From Euwallacea fornicatus (lineage: Eukaryota; Arthropoda; Insecta; Coleoptera; Curculionidae), in the NCBI RefSeq assembly GCF_040115645.1, contig NW_027096058.1:292331-356330 (forward strand): a stretch of DNA of 64,000 nt, in the 5' to 3' direction. The notes under the pieces were generated by a model. It worked only from the letters and a program-made list of their open reading frames with translations, searched no databases and was not told the DNA's origin. Position numbers and translations under genes: made by a program. Numbering within the stretch: the stretch's first letter is position 1; every line of letters starts with the position of its first letter. Of this stretch, positions 21,501 through 35,000 are shown piece by piece.

Positions 21501-22347
21501 ATCTCGGTGAGTTTTCTAGAAAACGAGTAATTTATGTGCTCAAACATACATCTTTCGTGACTTTTCAAGTTTTGAACCTCCGTAACTTCGGCAAATGTGC
21601 TCCAAATACCTTCAAAATTTGACCACAGGATCATCTCAACGAGCTCTTTAACACGACTAAGAAGGCTTCATTATATGTTGGTGAGTTTTCTAGAAAACTA
21701 GTAATTTATGTGCTCAACCAAACATCATTCGTGACTTTTCAAGATTTGAACCTCCGTAACTTCAGCAAATGAGCTCCAAATACCTTCAACATTTTACCAC
21801 AGAATCACCTCGACGAGCTATTTAACATGACTAAGAAGGCTTCATAATATCTCGGTGAGTTTTCTAGAAAACGAGTAATTTATGGGCTCAAGCACTCATC
21901 TTTCGTGACTTTTCAAGTTTTGAACCTCCGTAACTTCGGCAAGTATGCTCCAAATACCTTCAAAATTTGGCCACAGAATCATCTCAACGAGCTCTTTAAC
22001 ACGACTAAGAAGGCTTCATTATATCTTGGTGAGTTTTCTAGAAAACTAGTAATTTATGTGCTCAAACACACATCTTTCGTGACTTTTCAAGATTTGAACC
22101 TCCGTAACTTCAGCAAATGAGCTCCAAATACCTTCAAAATTTTACCACAGAATCACCTCGACGAGCTATTTAACATGACTAAGAAGGCTTCATAATATCT
22201 CGGTGAGCTTTCTAGAAAACGAGTAATTTATGGGCTCAAGCACACATCTTTCGTGACTTTTCAAGTTTTGAACCTCCGTAACATTGGCAAATGAGCTCCA
22301 AATACCTTCAAAATTTTACCACAGAATCACCTCGACGAGCTCTTTAA
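15571..22347 (+). repeat. Satellite A higher-order duplication, 3478-bp spacing (20 monomers)
   Basis: Positions about 15571-18869 recur at 19049-22347 with a shift of 3478 bp (20 x 174 minus the 2-bp loss in one marker monomer). Shared private variants include AACCAAACATCATTC (about 18238 and 21716), GAGTTTGTTAG (about 17861 and 21339), CATCTTTTGTGAC, and the GGCAAGTATGC monomers at about 18460 and 21938. Only a few substitutions separate the copies, for example TCAAGTTTTG versus TCAAGATTTG near 16700/20178 and GAGCTC versus GAACTC near 17113/20591. Part of the same unit also recurs 2434 bp (14 monomers less 2 bp) earlier, at about 14000-15060. Confidence 0.88.
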
Positions 22348-23050
22348 CGTGACAAATAAGGCTTCATTATATCTTGGTGAGTTCTAGAAAACGAGTAATT
22401 TATGTGCACAAACACACATCTTTCGTGACTTTTCAAGATTTGAACCTCCGTAACTTCGGCAAATGAGTTCCAAATACCTTCAAAATTTTACCACAGAATC
22501 ACCTCGACGAGCTATTTAACATGACTAACAAGGCTTCATAATATCTCGGTGAGTTTTCTAGAAAACGAGTAATTTATGGGCTCAAGCACACATCTTTCGT
22601 GACTTTTCAAGTTTTGAACCTCCGTAACATTGGCAAATGAGCTCCAAATACCTTCAAAATTTTACCACAGAATCACCTCGACGAGCTATTTAACATGACT
22701 AAGAAGGCTTCATAATATCTCGGTGAGCTTTCTAGAAAACGAGTAATTTATGGGCTCAAGCACACATCTTTCGTGACTTTTCAAGTTTTGAACCTCCGTA
22801 ACATTGGCAAATGAGCTCCAAATACCTTCAAAATTTTACCACAGAATCACCTCGACGAGCTCTTTAACGTGACAAATAAGGCTTCATTATATCTTGGTGA
22901 GTTCTAGAAAACGAGTAATTTATGTGCACAAACACACATCTTTCGTGACTTTTCAAGATTTGAACCTCCGTAACTTCGGCAAATGAGTTCCAAATACCTT
23001 CAAAATTTTACCACAGAATCACCTCGACGAGCTATTTAACATGACTAACA
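22187..23050 (+). repeat. Local tandem duplication of three satellite A monomers (520-bp spacing)
   Basis: A three-monomer block with a GAGCTTTCTAG monomer, a GAGTTCTAG (2-bp loss) monomer with GAGTTCCAAATACC, and an ACATGACTAACAAGG monomer is repeated at a shift of 520 bp (3 x 174 minus 2). Examples are the GTGACAAATAAGG starts at about 22347 and 22867. The copies are essentially identical, implying a very recent slippage or exchange event. Confidence 0.8.
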
Positions 23051-23879
23051 AGGCTTCATAATATCTCGGTGAGTTTTCTAGAAAACGAGTAATTTATGGG
23101 CTCAAGCACACATCTTTCGTGACTTTTCAAGCTTTGAACCTCCGTAACTTCAGCAAATGAGCTCCAACTACCTTCAAAATTTGACCACAGAATCATCTCA
23201 ACGAGCTCTTTAACACGACTAAGAAGGCTTCATAATATCTCGGTGAGTTTTCTAGAAAACGAGTAATTTATGTGCTCAAACACACATCATTCGTGACTTT
23301 TCAAGCTTTGAACCTCCGTAACTTCGGCAAATGAGCTCCAAATACCTTCAAAATTTTACCACAGAATCACCTCGACGAGCTCTTTAACGTGACAAATGAG
23401 GCTTCATTATATCTTGGTGAGTTTTCTGGAAAACTAGTAATTTATGGGCTCAAGCACACATCTTTCGTGACTTTTCAAGCTTTGAACCTCCGTAACATCG
23501 GCAAATGTGCTTCAAATTGCTTATAAATTTGATCATAGAGTCATTTCGTTTAGCTCTTCATCATGACTCATAACGGTTCACTATATCTCGGTGAGTTTTC
23601 TAGAAAACGAGTAATTTATGGGCTCAAGCACACATCTTTCGTGACTTTTCAAGTTTTGAACCTCCGTAACTTCGGCAAATGAGCTCCAACTACCTTCAAA
23701 ATTTTACCACAGAATCACCTCGACGAGCTCTTTAACGTGACAAATAAGGCTTCATTATATCTTGGTGAGTTTTTTAGAAAACGAGTAATTTATGTGCTCA
23801 AACATACATCTTTCGTGACTTTTCAAGTTTTGAACCTCCGTAACTTCGGCAAATGTGCTCCAAATACCTTCAAAATTTA

Positions 23880-26800
23880 ACCACAGAATCATCTCAACGA
23901 GCTCTTTAACACGACTAAGAAGGCTTCATTATATCTTGGTGAGTTTTCTAGAAAAATAGTAATTAATGTGCTCAAACACACATCTTTCGTGACTTTTCAA
24001 GATTTGAACCTCCGTAACTTCAGCAAATGAGCTCCAAATACCTTCAAAATTTTACCACAGAATCACCTCGACGAGCTATTTAACATGACTAAGAAGGCTT
24101 CATAATATCTCGGTGAGCTTTCTAGAAAACGAGTAATTTATGGGCTGAAACACACATTTTTCGTGACTTTTCAAGTTTTGAACCTCCGTAACTTCGGCAA
24201 ATGAGCTCCAAATACCTTCAAAATTTTACCACAGAATCACCTCGACGAGCTCTTTAACGTGACAAATGAGGCTTCATTATATCTTGGTGAGTTTTCTGGA
24301 AAACTAGTAATTTATGGGCTCAAGCACACATCTTTCGTGACTTTTCAAGCTTTGAACCTCCGTAACATCGGCAAATGTGCTTCAAATTGCTTATAAATTT
24401 GATCATAGAGTCATTTCGTTTAGCTCTTCATCATGACTCATAACGCTTCACTATATCTCGGTGAGTTTTCTAGAAAACGAGTAATTTATGTGCTCAAACA
24501 TACATCTTTCGTGACTTTTCAAGTTTTGAACCTCCGTAACTTCGGCAAGTGTGCTCCAAATACCTTCAAAATTTGGCCACAGAATCATCTCAACGAGCTC
24601 TTTAACACGACTAAGAAGGCTTCATTATATCTTGGTGAGTTTTCTAGAAAACTAGTAATTTATGTGCTCAAACACACATCTTTCGTGACTTTTCAAGATT
24701 TGAACCTCCGTAACTTCAGCAAATGAGCTCCAAATACCTTCAAAATTTTACCACAGAATCACCTCGACGAGCTATTTAACATGACTAAGAAGGCTTCATA
24801 ATATCTCGGTGAGTTTTCTAGAAAACGAGTAATTTATGGGCTCAAGCACTCATCTTTCGTGACTTTTCAAGCTTTGAACCTCCGTAACTTCAGCAAATGA
24901 GCTCCAACTACCTTCAAAATTTGACCACAGAATCATCTCAACGAGCTCTTTAACATGACTCATAACGCTTCACTATATCTCGGTGAGTTTTCTAGAAAAC
25001 GAGTAATTTATGTGCTCAAACATACATCTTTCGTGACTTTTCAAGTTTTGAACCTCCGTAACTTCGGCAAGTGTGCTCCAAATACCTTCAAAATTTGGCC
25101 ACAGAATCATCTCAACGAGCTCTTTAACACGACTAAGAAGGCTTCATTATATCTTGGTGAGTTTTCTAGAAAACTAGTAATTTATGTGCTCAAACACACA
25201 TCTTTCGTGACTTTTCAAGATTTGAACCTCCGTAACTTCAGCAAATGAGCTCCAAATACCTTCAAAATTTTACCACAGAATCACCTCGACGAGCTATTTA
25301 ACATGACTAAGAAGGCTTCATAATATCTCGGTGAGTTTTCTAGAAAACGAGTAATTTATGGGCTCAAGCACTCATCTTTCGTGACTTTTCAAGCTTTGAA
25401 CCTCCGTAACTTCAGCAAATGAGCTCCAACTACCTTCAAAATTTGACCACAGAATCATCTCAACGAGCTCTTTAACATGACAAATAAGGCTTCATTGTAT
25501 CTTGGTGAGTTTTTTAGAAAACTAGTAATTTATGTGCTCAAACACACATCTTTCGTGACTTTTCAAGTTTTGAACCTCCGTAACTTCGGCAAATGAGCTC
25601 CAACTACCTTCAAAATTTTACCACAGAATCACCTCGACGAGCTCTTTAACGTGACAAATAAGGCTTCATTATATCTTGGTGAGTTCTAGAAAACGAGTAA
25701 TTTATGTGCACAAACACACATCTTTCGTGACTTTTCAAGATTTGAACCTCCGTAACTTCGGCAAATGAGTTCCAAATACCTTCAAAATTTTACCACAGAA
25801 TCACCTCGACGAGCTATTTAACATGACTAACAAGGCTTCATAATATCTCGGTGAGTTTTCTAGAAAACGAGTAATTTATGGGCTCAAGCACACATCTTTC
25901 GTGACTTTTCAAGCTTTGAACCTCCGTAACTTCAGCAAATGAGCTCCAACTACCTTCAAAATTTGACCACAGAATCATCTCAACGAGCTCTTTAACACGA
26001 CTAAGAAGGCTTCATAATATCTCGGTGAGTTTTCTAGAAAACGAGTAATTTATGTGCTCAAACACACATCATTCGTGACTTTTCAAGCTTTGAACCTCCG
26101 TAACTTCGGCAAATGAGCTCCAAATACCTTCAAAATTTTACCACAGAATCACCTCGACGAGCTCTTTAACGTGACAAATGAGGCTTCATTATATCTTGGT
26201 GAGTTTTCTGGAAAACTAGTAATTTATGGGCTCAAGCACACATCTTTCGTGACTTTTCAAGCTTTGAACCTCCGTAACATCGGCAAATGTGCTTCAAATT
26301 GCTTATAAATTTGATCATAGAGTCATTTCGTTTAGCTCTTCATCATGACTCATAACGGTTCACTATATCTCGGTGAGTTTTCTAGAAAACGAGTAATTTA
26401 TGGGCTCAAGCACACATCTTTCGTGACTTTTCAAGTTTTGAACCTCCGTAACTTCGGCAAATGAGCTCCAACTACCTTCAAAATTTTACCACAGAATCAC
26501 CTCGACGAGCTCTTTAACGTGACAAATAAGGCTTCATTATATCTTGGTGAGTTTTTTAGAAAACGAGTAATTTATGTGCTCAAACATACATCTTTCGTGA
26601 CTTTTCAAGTTTTGAACCTCCGTAACTTCGGCAAATGTGCTCCAAATACCTTCAAAATTTGACCACAGAATCATCTCAACGAGCTCTTTAACACGACTAA
26701 GAAGGCTTCATTATATCTTGGTGAGTTTTCTAGAAAAATAGTAATTAATGTGCTCAAACACACATCTTTCGTGACTTTTCAAGATTTGAACCTCCGTAAC

Positions 26801-29800
26801 TTCAGCAAATGAGCTCCAAATACCTTCAAAATTTTACCACAGAATCACCTCGACGAGCTATTTAACATGACTAAGAAGGCTTCATAATATCTCGGTGAGC
26901 TTTCTAGAAAACGAGTAATTTATGGGCTGAAACACACATTTTTCGTGACTTTTCAAGTTTTGAACCTCCGTAACATTGGCAAATGAGCTCCAAATACCTT
27001 CAAAATTTTACCACAGAATCACCTCGACGAGCTATTTAACATGACTAACAAGGCTTCATAATATCTCGGTGAGTTTTCTAGAAAACGAGTAATTTATGGG
27101 CTCAAGCACACATCTTTCGTGACTTTTCAAGCTTTGAACCTCCGTAACTTCAGCAAATGAGCTCCAACTACCTTCAAAATTTGACCACAGAATCATCTCA
27201 ACGAGCTCTTTAACACGACTAAGAAGGCTTCATAATATCTCGGTGAGTTTTCTAGAAAACGAGTAATTTATGTGCTCAAACACACATCATTCGTGACTTT
27301 TCAAGCTTTGAACCTCCGTAACTTCGGCAAATGAGCTCCAAATACCTTCAAAATTTTACCACAGAATCACCTCGACGAGCTCTTTAACGTGACAAATGAG
27401 GCTTCATTATATCTTGGTGAGTTTTCTAGAAAACTAGTAATTTATGGGCTCAAGCACACATCTTTCGTGACTTTTCAAGCTTTGAACCTCCGTAACATCG
27501 GCAAATGTGCTTCAAATTGCTTATAAATTTGATCATAGAGTCATTTCGTTTAGCTCTTCATCATGACTCATAACGGTTCACTATATCTCGGTGAGTTTTC
27601 TAGAAAACGAGTAATTTATGTGCTCAAACATACATCTTTCGTGACTTTTCAAGTTTTGAACCTCCGTAACTTCGGCAAGTGTGCTCCAAATACCTTCAAA
27701 ATTTGGCCACAGAATCATCTCAACGAGCTCTTTAACACGACTAAGAAGGCTTCATTATATCTTGGTGAGTTTTCTAGAAAACGAGTAATTTATGGGCTCA
27801 AGCACTCATCTTTCGTGACTTTTCAAGCTTTGAACCTCCGTAACTTCAGCAAATGAGCTCCAACTACCTTCAAAATTTGACCACAGAATCATCTCAACGA
27901 GCTCTTTAACATGACAAATAAGGCTTCATTGTATCTTGGTGAGTTTTTTAGAAAACTAGTAATTTATGTGCTCAAACACACATCTTTCGTGACTTTTCAA
28001 GTTTTGAACCTCCGTAACTTCGGCAAATGAGCTCCAACTACCTTCAAAATTTTACCACAGAATCACCTCGACGAGCTCTTTAACGTGACAAATAAGGCTT
28101 CATTATATCTTGGTGAGTTTTTTAGAAAACGAGTAATTTATGTGCTCAAACATACATCTTTCGTGACTTTTCAAGTTTTGAACCTCCGTAACTTCGGCAA
28201 ATGTGCTCCAAATACCTTCAAAATTTGACCACAGAATCATCTCAACGAGCTCTTTAACACGACTAAGAAGGCTTCATTATATCTTGGTGAGTTTTCTAGA
28301 AAAATAGTAATTAATGTGCTCAAACACACATCTTTCGTGACTTTTCAAGATTTGAACCTCCGTAACTTCAGCAAATGAGCTCCAAATACCTTCAAAATTT
28401 TACCACAGAATCACCTCGACGAGCTATTTAACATGACTAAGAAGGCTTCATAATATCTCGGTGAGCTTTCTAGAAAACGAGTAATTTATGGGCTGAAACA
28501 CACATTTTTCGTGACTTTTCAAGTTTTGAACCTCCGTAACATTGGCAAATGAGCTCCAAATACCTTCAAAATTTTACCACAGAATCTCCTCGACGAGCTC
28601 TTTAACATGACAAATAAGGCTTCATTATATCTTGGTGAGTTTTTTAGAAAACTAGTAATTTATGTGCTCAAACACACATCTTTCGTGACTTTTCAAGATT
28701 TGAACCTCCGTAACTTCGGCAAATGAGCTGAAACTACCTTCAAAATTTGACCTCAGAGTCACCTCGACGAGCTCTTTAACATGACTAAGAAGGCTTCATA
28801 ATATCTCGGTGAGCTTTCTAGAAAACGAGTAATTTATGGGCTCAAGCACACATCTTTCGTGACTTTTCAAGATTTGAACCTCCGTAACTTCGGCAAATGA
28901 GCTCCAACTACCTTCAAAATTTGATCACAGAATCATCTCAACGAGCTCTTTAACACGACTAAGAAGGCATCATTATATCTTGGTGAGTTTTCTAGAAAAC
29001 GAGTAATTTATGTGCTCAAGCACACATCTTTCGTGACTTTTCAAGCTTTGAACCTCCGTAACATCGGCAAATGTGCTTCAAATTGCTTATAAATTTGATC
29101 ATAGAGTCATCTCGTTTAGCTCTTCATCATGACTCATAACGCTTCATTATATCTCGGTGAGTTTTCTAGAAAACGAGTAATTAATGTGCTCAAACACACA
29201 TCTTTCGTGACTTTTCAAGATTTGAACCTCCGTAACTTCAGCAAATGAGCTCCAAATACCTTCAAAATTTTACCACAGAATCACCTCGACGAGCTATTTA
29301 ACATGACTAAGAAGGCTTCATAATATCTCGGTGAGCTTTCTAGAAAACGAGTAATTTATGGGCTGAAACACACATTTTTCGTGACTTTTCAAGTTTTGAA
29401 CCTCCGTAACATTGGCAAATGAGCTCCAAATACCTTCAAAATTTTACCACAGAATCACCTCGACGAGCTCTTTAACATGACAAATAAGGCTTCATTATAT
29501 CTTGGTGAGTTTTTTAGAAAACTAGTAATTTATGTGCTCAAACACACATCTTTCGTGACTTTTCAAGATTTGAACCTCCGTAACTTCGGCAAATGAGCTG
29601 AAACTACCTTCAAAATTTGACCTCAGAGTCACCTCGACGAGCTCTTTAACATGACTAAGAAGGCTTCATAATATCTCGGTGAGCTTTCTAGAAAACGAGT
29701 AATTTATGGGCTCAAGCACACATCTTTCGTGACTTTTCAAGATTTGAACCTCCGTAACTTCGGCAAATGAGCTCCAACTACCTTCAAAATTTGATCACAG

Positions 29801-32084
29801 AATCATCTCAACGAGCTCTTTAACATGACTAAGAAGGCTTCATAATATCTCGGTGAGCTTTCTAGAAAACGAGTAATTTATGGGCTCAAGCACACATCTT
29901 TCGTGACTTTTCAAGTTTTGAACCTCCGTAACTTCGGCAAATGTGCTCCAAATACCTTCAAAATTTGACCACAGAATCATCTCAACGAGCTCTTTAACAC
30001 GACTAAGAAGGCTTCATTATATCTTGGTGAGTTTTCTAGAAAAATAGTAATTAATGTGCTCAAACACACATCTTTCGTGACTTTTCAAGATTTGAACCTC
30101 CGTAACTTCAGCAAATGAGCTCCAAATACCTTCAAAATTTTACCACAGAATCACCTCGACGAGCTATTTAACATGACTAAGAAGGCTTCATAATATCTCG
30201 GTGAGCTTTCTAGAAAACGAGTAATTTATGGGCTGAAACACACATTTTTCGTGACTTTTCAAGTTTTGAACCTCCGTAACTTCGGCAAATGAGCTCCAAA
30301 TACCTTCAAAATTTTACCACAGAATCACCTCGACGAGCTCTTTAACGTGACAAATGAGGCTTCATTATATCTTGGTGAGTTTTCTGGAAAACTAGTAATT
30401 TATGGGCTCAAGCACACATCTTTCGTGACTTTTCAAGCTTTGAACCTCCGTAACATCGGCAAATGTGCTTCAAATTGCTTATAAATTTGATCATAGAGTC
30501 ATTTCGTTTAGCTCTTCATCATGACTCATAACGCTTCACTATATCTCGGTGAGTTTTCTAGAAAACGAGTAATTTATGTGCTCAAACATACATCTTTCGT
30601 GACTTTTCAAGTTTTGAACCTCCGTAACTTCGGCAAGTGTGCTCCAAATACCTTCAAAATTTGGCCACAGAATCATCTCAACGAGCTCTTTAACACGACT
30701 AAGAAGGCTTCATTATATCTTGGTGAGTTTTCTAGAAAACTAGTAATTTATGTGCTCAAACACACATCTTTCGTGACTTTTCAAGATTTGAACCTCCGTA
30801 ACTTCAGCAAATGAGCTCCAAATACCTTCAAAATTTTACCACAGAATCACCTCGACGAGCTATTTAACATGACTAAGAAGGCTTCATAATATCTCGGTGA
30901 GTTTTCTAGAAAACGAGTAATTTATGGGCTCAAGCACTCATCTTTCGTGACTTTTCAAGCTTTGAACCTCCGTAACTTCAGCAAATGAGCTCCAACTACC
31001 TTCAAAATTTGACCACAGAATCATCTCAACGAGCTCTTTAACATGACAAATAAGGCTTCATTGTATCTTGGTGAGTTTTTTAGAAAACTAGTAATTTATG
31101 TGCTCAAACACACATCTTTCGTGACTTTTCAAGTTTTGAACCTCCGTAACTTCGGCAAATGAGCTCCAACTACCTTCAAAATTTTACCACAGAATCACCT
31201 CGACGAGCTCTTTAACGTGACAAATAAGGCTTCATTATATCTTGGTGAGTTCTAGAAAACGAGTAATTTATGTGCACAAACACACATCTTTCGTGACTTT
31301 TCAAGATTTGAACCTCCGTAACTTCGGCAAATGAGTTCCAAATACCTTCAAAATTTTACCACAGAATCACCTCGACGAGCTATTTAACATGACTAACAAG
31401 GCTTCATAATATCTCGGTGAGTTTTCTAGAAAACGAGTAATTTATGGGCTCAAGCACACATCTTTCGTGACTTTTCAAGCTTTGAACCTCCGTAACTTCA
31501 GCAAATGAGCTCCAACTACCTTCAAAATTTGACCACAGAATCATCTCAACGAGCTCTTTAACACGACTAAGAAGGCTTCATAATATCTCGGTGAGTTTTC
31601 TAGAAAACGAGTAATTTATGTGCTCAAACACACATCATTCGTGACTTTTCAAGCTTTGAACCTCCGTAACTTCGGCAAATGAGCTCCAAATACCTTCAAA
31701 ATTTTACCACAGAATCACCTCGACGAGCTCTTTAACGTGACAAATGAGGCTTCATTATATCTTGGTGAGTTTTCTGGAAAACTAGTAATTTATGGGCTCA
31801 AGCACACATCTTTCGTGACTTTTCAAGCTTTGAACCTCCGTAACATCGGCAAATGTGCTTCAAATTGCTTATAAATTTGATCATAGAGTCATTTCGTTTA
31901 GCTCTTCATCATGACTCATAACGGTTCACTATATCTCGGTGAGTTTTCTAGAAAACGAGTAATTTATGGGCTCAAGCACACATCTTTCGTGACTTTTCAA
32001 GTTTTGAACCTCCGTAACTTCGGCAAATGAGCTCCAACTACCTTCAAAATTTTACCACAGAATCACCTCGACGAGCTCTTTAAC
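23880..32084 (+). repeat. Satellite A mosaic block duplicated with 5566/6088-bp spacing
   Basis: The stretch 24955-26518 recurs at 30521-32084 (shift 5566 bp = 32 x 174 minus 2). The part before 24433 recurs at a shift of 6088 bp (35 x 174 minus 2). The difference is a 522-bp tandem duplication of three monomers in the first copy, whose twin starts are 24433 and 24955. Shared markers include the GAGTTTTCTGGAAAACTAG monomer and the monomers beginning ACTCATAACGGTTCAC. Confidence 0.78.
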
Positions 32085-35000
32085 GTGACAAATGAGGCTT
32101 CATTATATCTTGGTGAGTTTTCTAGAAAACTAGTAATTTATGGGCTCAAGCACACATCTTTCGTGACTTTTCAAGCTTTGAACCTCCGTAACATCGGCAA
32201 ATGTGCTTCAAATTGCTTATAAATTTGATCATAGAGTCATTTCGTTTAGCTCTTCATCATGACTCATAACGGTTCACTATATCTCGGTGAGTTTTCTAGA
32301 AAACGAGTAATTTATGTGCTCAAACATACATCTTTCGTGACTTTTCAAGTTTTGAACCTCCGTAACTTCGGCAAGTGTGCTCCAAATACCTTCAAAATTT
32401 GGCCACAGAATCATCTCAACGAGCTCTTTAACACGACTAAGAAGGCTTCATTATATCTTGGTGAGTTTTCTAGAAAACGAGTAATTTATGGGCTCAAGCA
32501 CTCATCTTTCGTGACTTTTCAAGCTTTGAACCTCCGTAACTTCAGCAAATGAGCTCCAACTACCTTCAAAATTTGACCACAGAATCATCTCAACGAGCTC
32601 TTTAACATGACAAATAAGGCTTCATTGTATCTTGGTGAGTTTTTTAGAAAACTAGTAATTTATGTGCTCAAACACACATCTTTCGTGACTTTTCAAGTTT
32701 TGAACCTCCGTAACTTCGGCAAATGAGCTCCAACTACCTTCAAAATTTTACCACAGAATCACCTCGACGAGCTCTTTAACATGACAAATAAGGCTTCATT
32801 GTATCTTGGTGAGTTTTTTAGAAAACTAGTAATTTATGTGCTCAAACACACATCTTTCGTGACTTTTCAAGTTTTGAACCTCCGTAACTTCGGCAAATGA
32901 GCTCCAACTACCTTCAAAATTTGACCACAGAATCATCTCAACGAGCTCTTTAACATGACAAATAAGGCTTCATTGTATCTTGGTGAGTTTTTTAGAAAAC
33001 GAGTAATTTATGTGCTCAAACATACATCTTTCGTGACTTTTCAAGTTTTGAACCTCCGTAACTTCGGCAAATGTGCTCCACATACCTTCAAAATTTGACC
33101 ACAGAATCATCTCAACGAGCTCTTTAACACGACTAAGAAGGCTTCATTATATCTTGGTGAGTTTTCTAGAAAAATAGTAATTAATGTGCTCAAACACACA
33201 TCTTTCGTGACTTTTCAAGATTTGAACCTCCGTAACTTCAGCAAATGAGCTCCAAATACCTTCAAAATTTTACCACAGAATCACCTCGACGAGCTATTTA
33301 ACATGACTAAGAAGGCTTCATAATATCTCGGTGAGCTTTCTAGAAAACGAGTAATTTATGGGCTGAAACACACATTTTTCGTGACTTTTCAAGTTTTGAA
33401 CCTCCGTAACATTGGCAAATGAGCTCCAAATACCTTCAAAATTTTACCACAGAATCTCCTCGACGAGCTCTTTAACGTGACAAATAAGGCTTCATTATAT
33501 CTTGGTGAGTTTTTTAGAAAACTAGTAATTTATGTGCTCAAACACACATCTTTCGTGACTTTTCAAGATTTGAACCTCCGTAACTTCGGCAAATGAGCTG
33601 AAACTACCTTCAAAATTTGACCTCAGAGTCACCTCGACGAGCTCTTTAACATGACTAAGAAGGCTTCATAATATCTCGGTGAGCTTTCTAGAAAACGAGT
33701 AATTTATGGGCTCAAGCACACATCTTTCGTGACTTTTCAAGATTTGAACCTCCGTAACTTCGGCAAATGAGCTCCAACTACCTTCAAAATTTGATCACAG
33801 AATCATCTCAACGAGCTCTTTAACACGACAAATAAGGCTTCATTGTATCTTGGTGAGTTTTTTAGAAAACTAGTAATTTATGTGCTCAAACACACATCTT
33901 TCGTGACTTTTCAAGTTTTGAACCTCCGTAACTTCGGCAAATGAGCTCCAACTACCTTCAAAATTTTACCACAGAATCACCTCGACGAGCTCTTTAACGT
34001 GACAAATAAGGCTTCATTATATCTTGGTGAGTTCTAGAAAACGAGTAATTTATGTGCACAAACACACATCTTTCGTGACTTTTCAAGATTTGAACCTCCG
34101 TAACTTCGGCAAATGAGTTCCAAATACCTTCAAAATTTTACCACAGAATCACCTCGACGAGCTATTTAACATGACTAACAAGGCTTCATAATATCTCGGT
34201 GAGTTTTCTAGAAAACGAGTAATTTATGGGCTCAAGCACACATCTTTCGTGACTTTTCAAGCTTTGAACCTCCGTAACATCGGCAAATGTGCTTCAAATT
34301 GCTTATAAATTTGATCATAGAGTCATTTCGTTTAGCTCTTCATCATGACTCATAACGCTTCACTATATCTCGGTGAGTTTTCTAGAAAACGAGTAATTTA
34401 TGTGCTCAAACATACATCTTTCGTGACTTTTCAAGTTTTGAACCTCCGTAACTTCGGCAAGTGTGCTCCAAATACCTTCAAAATTTGGCCACAGAATCAT
34501 CTCAACGAGCTCTTTAACACGACTAAGAAGGCTTCATTATATCTTGGTGAGTTTTCTAGAAAACTAGTAATTTATGTGCTCAAACACACATCTTTCGTGA
34601 CTTTTCAAGATTTGAACCTCCGTAACTTCAGCAAATGAGCTCCAAATACCTTCAAAATTTTACCACAGAATCACCTCGACGAGCTATTTAACATGACTAA
34701 GAAGGCTTCATAATATCTCGGTGAGTTTTCTAGAAAACGAGTAATTTATGGGCTCAAGCACTCATCTTTCGTGACTTTTCAAGCTTTGAACCTCCGTAAC
34801 TTCAGCAAATGAGCTCCAACTACCTTCAAAATTTGACCACAGAATCATCTCAACGAGCTCTTTAACATGACAAATAAGGCTTCATTGTATCTTGGTGAGT
34901 TTTTTAGAAAACTAGTAATTTATGTGCTCAAACACACATCTTTCGTGACTTTTCAAGTTTTGAACCTCCGTAACTTCGGCAAATGAGCTCCAACTACCTT

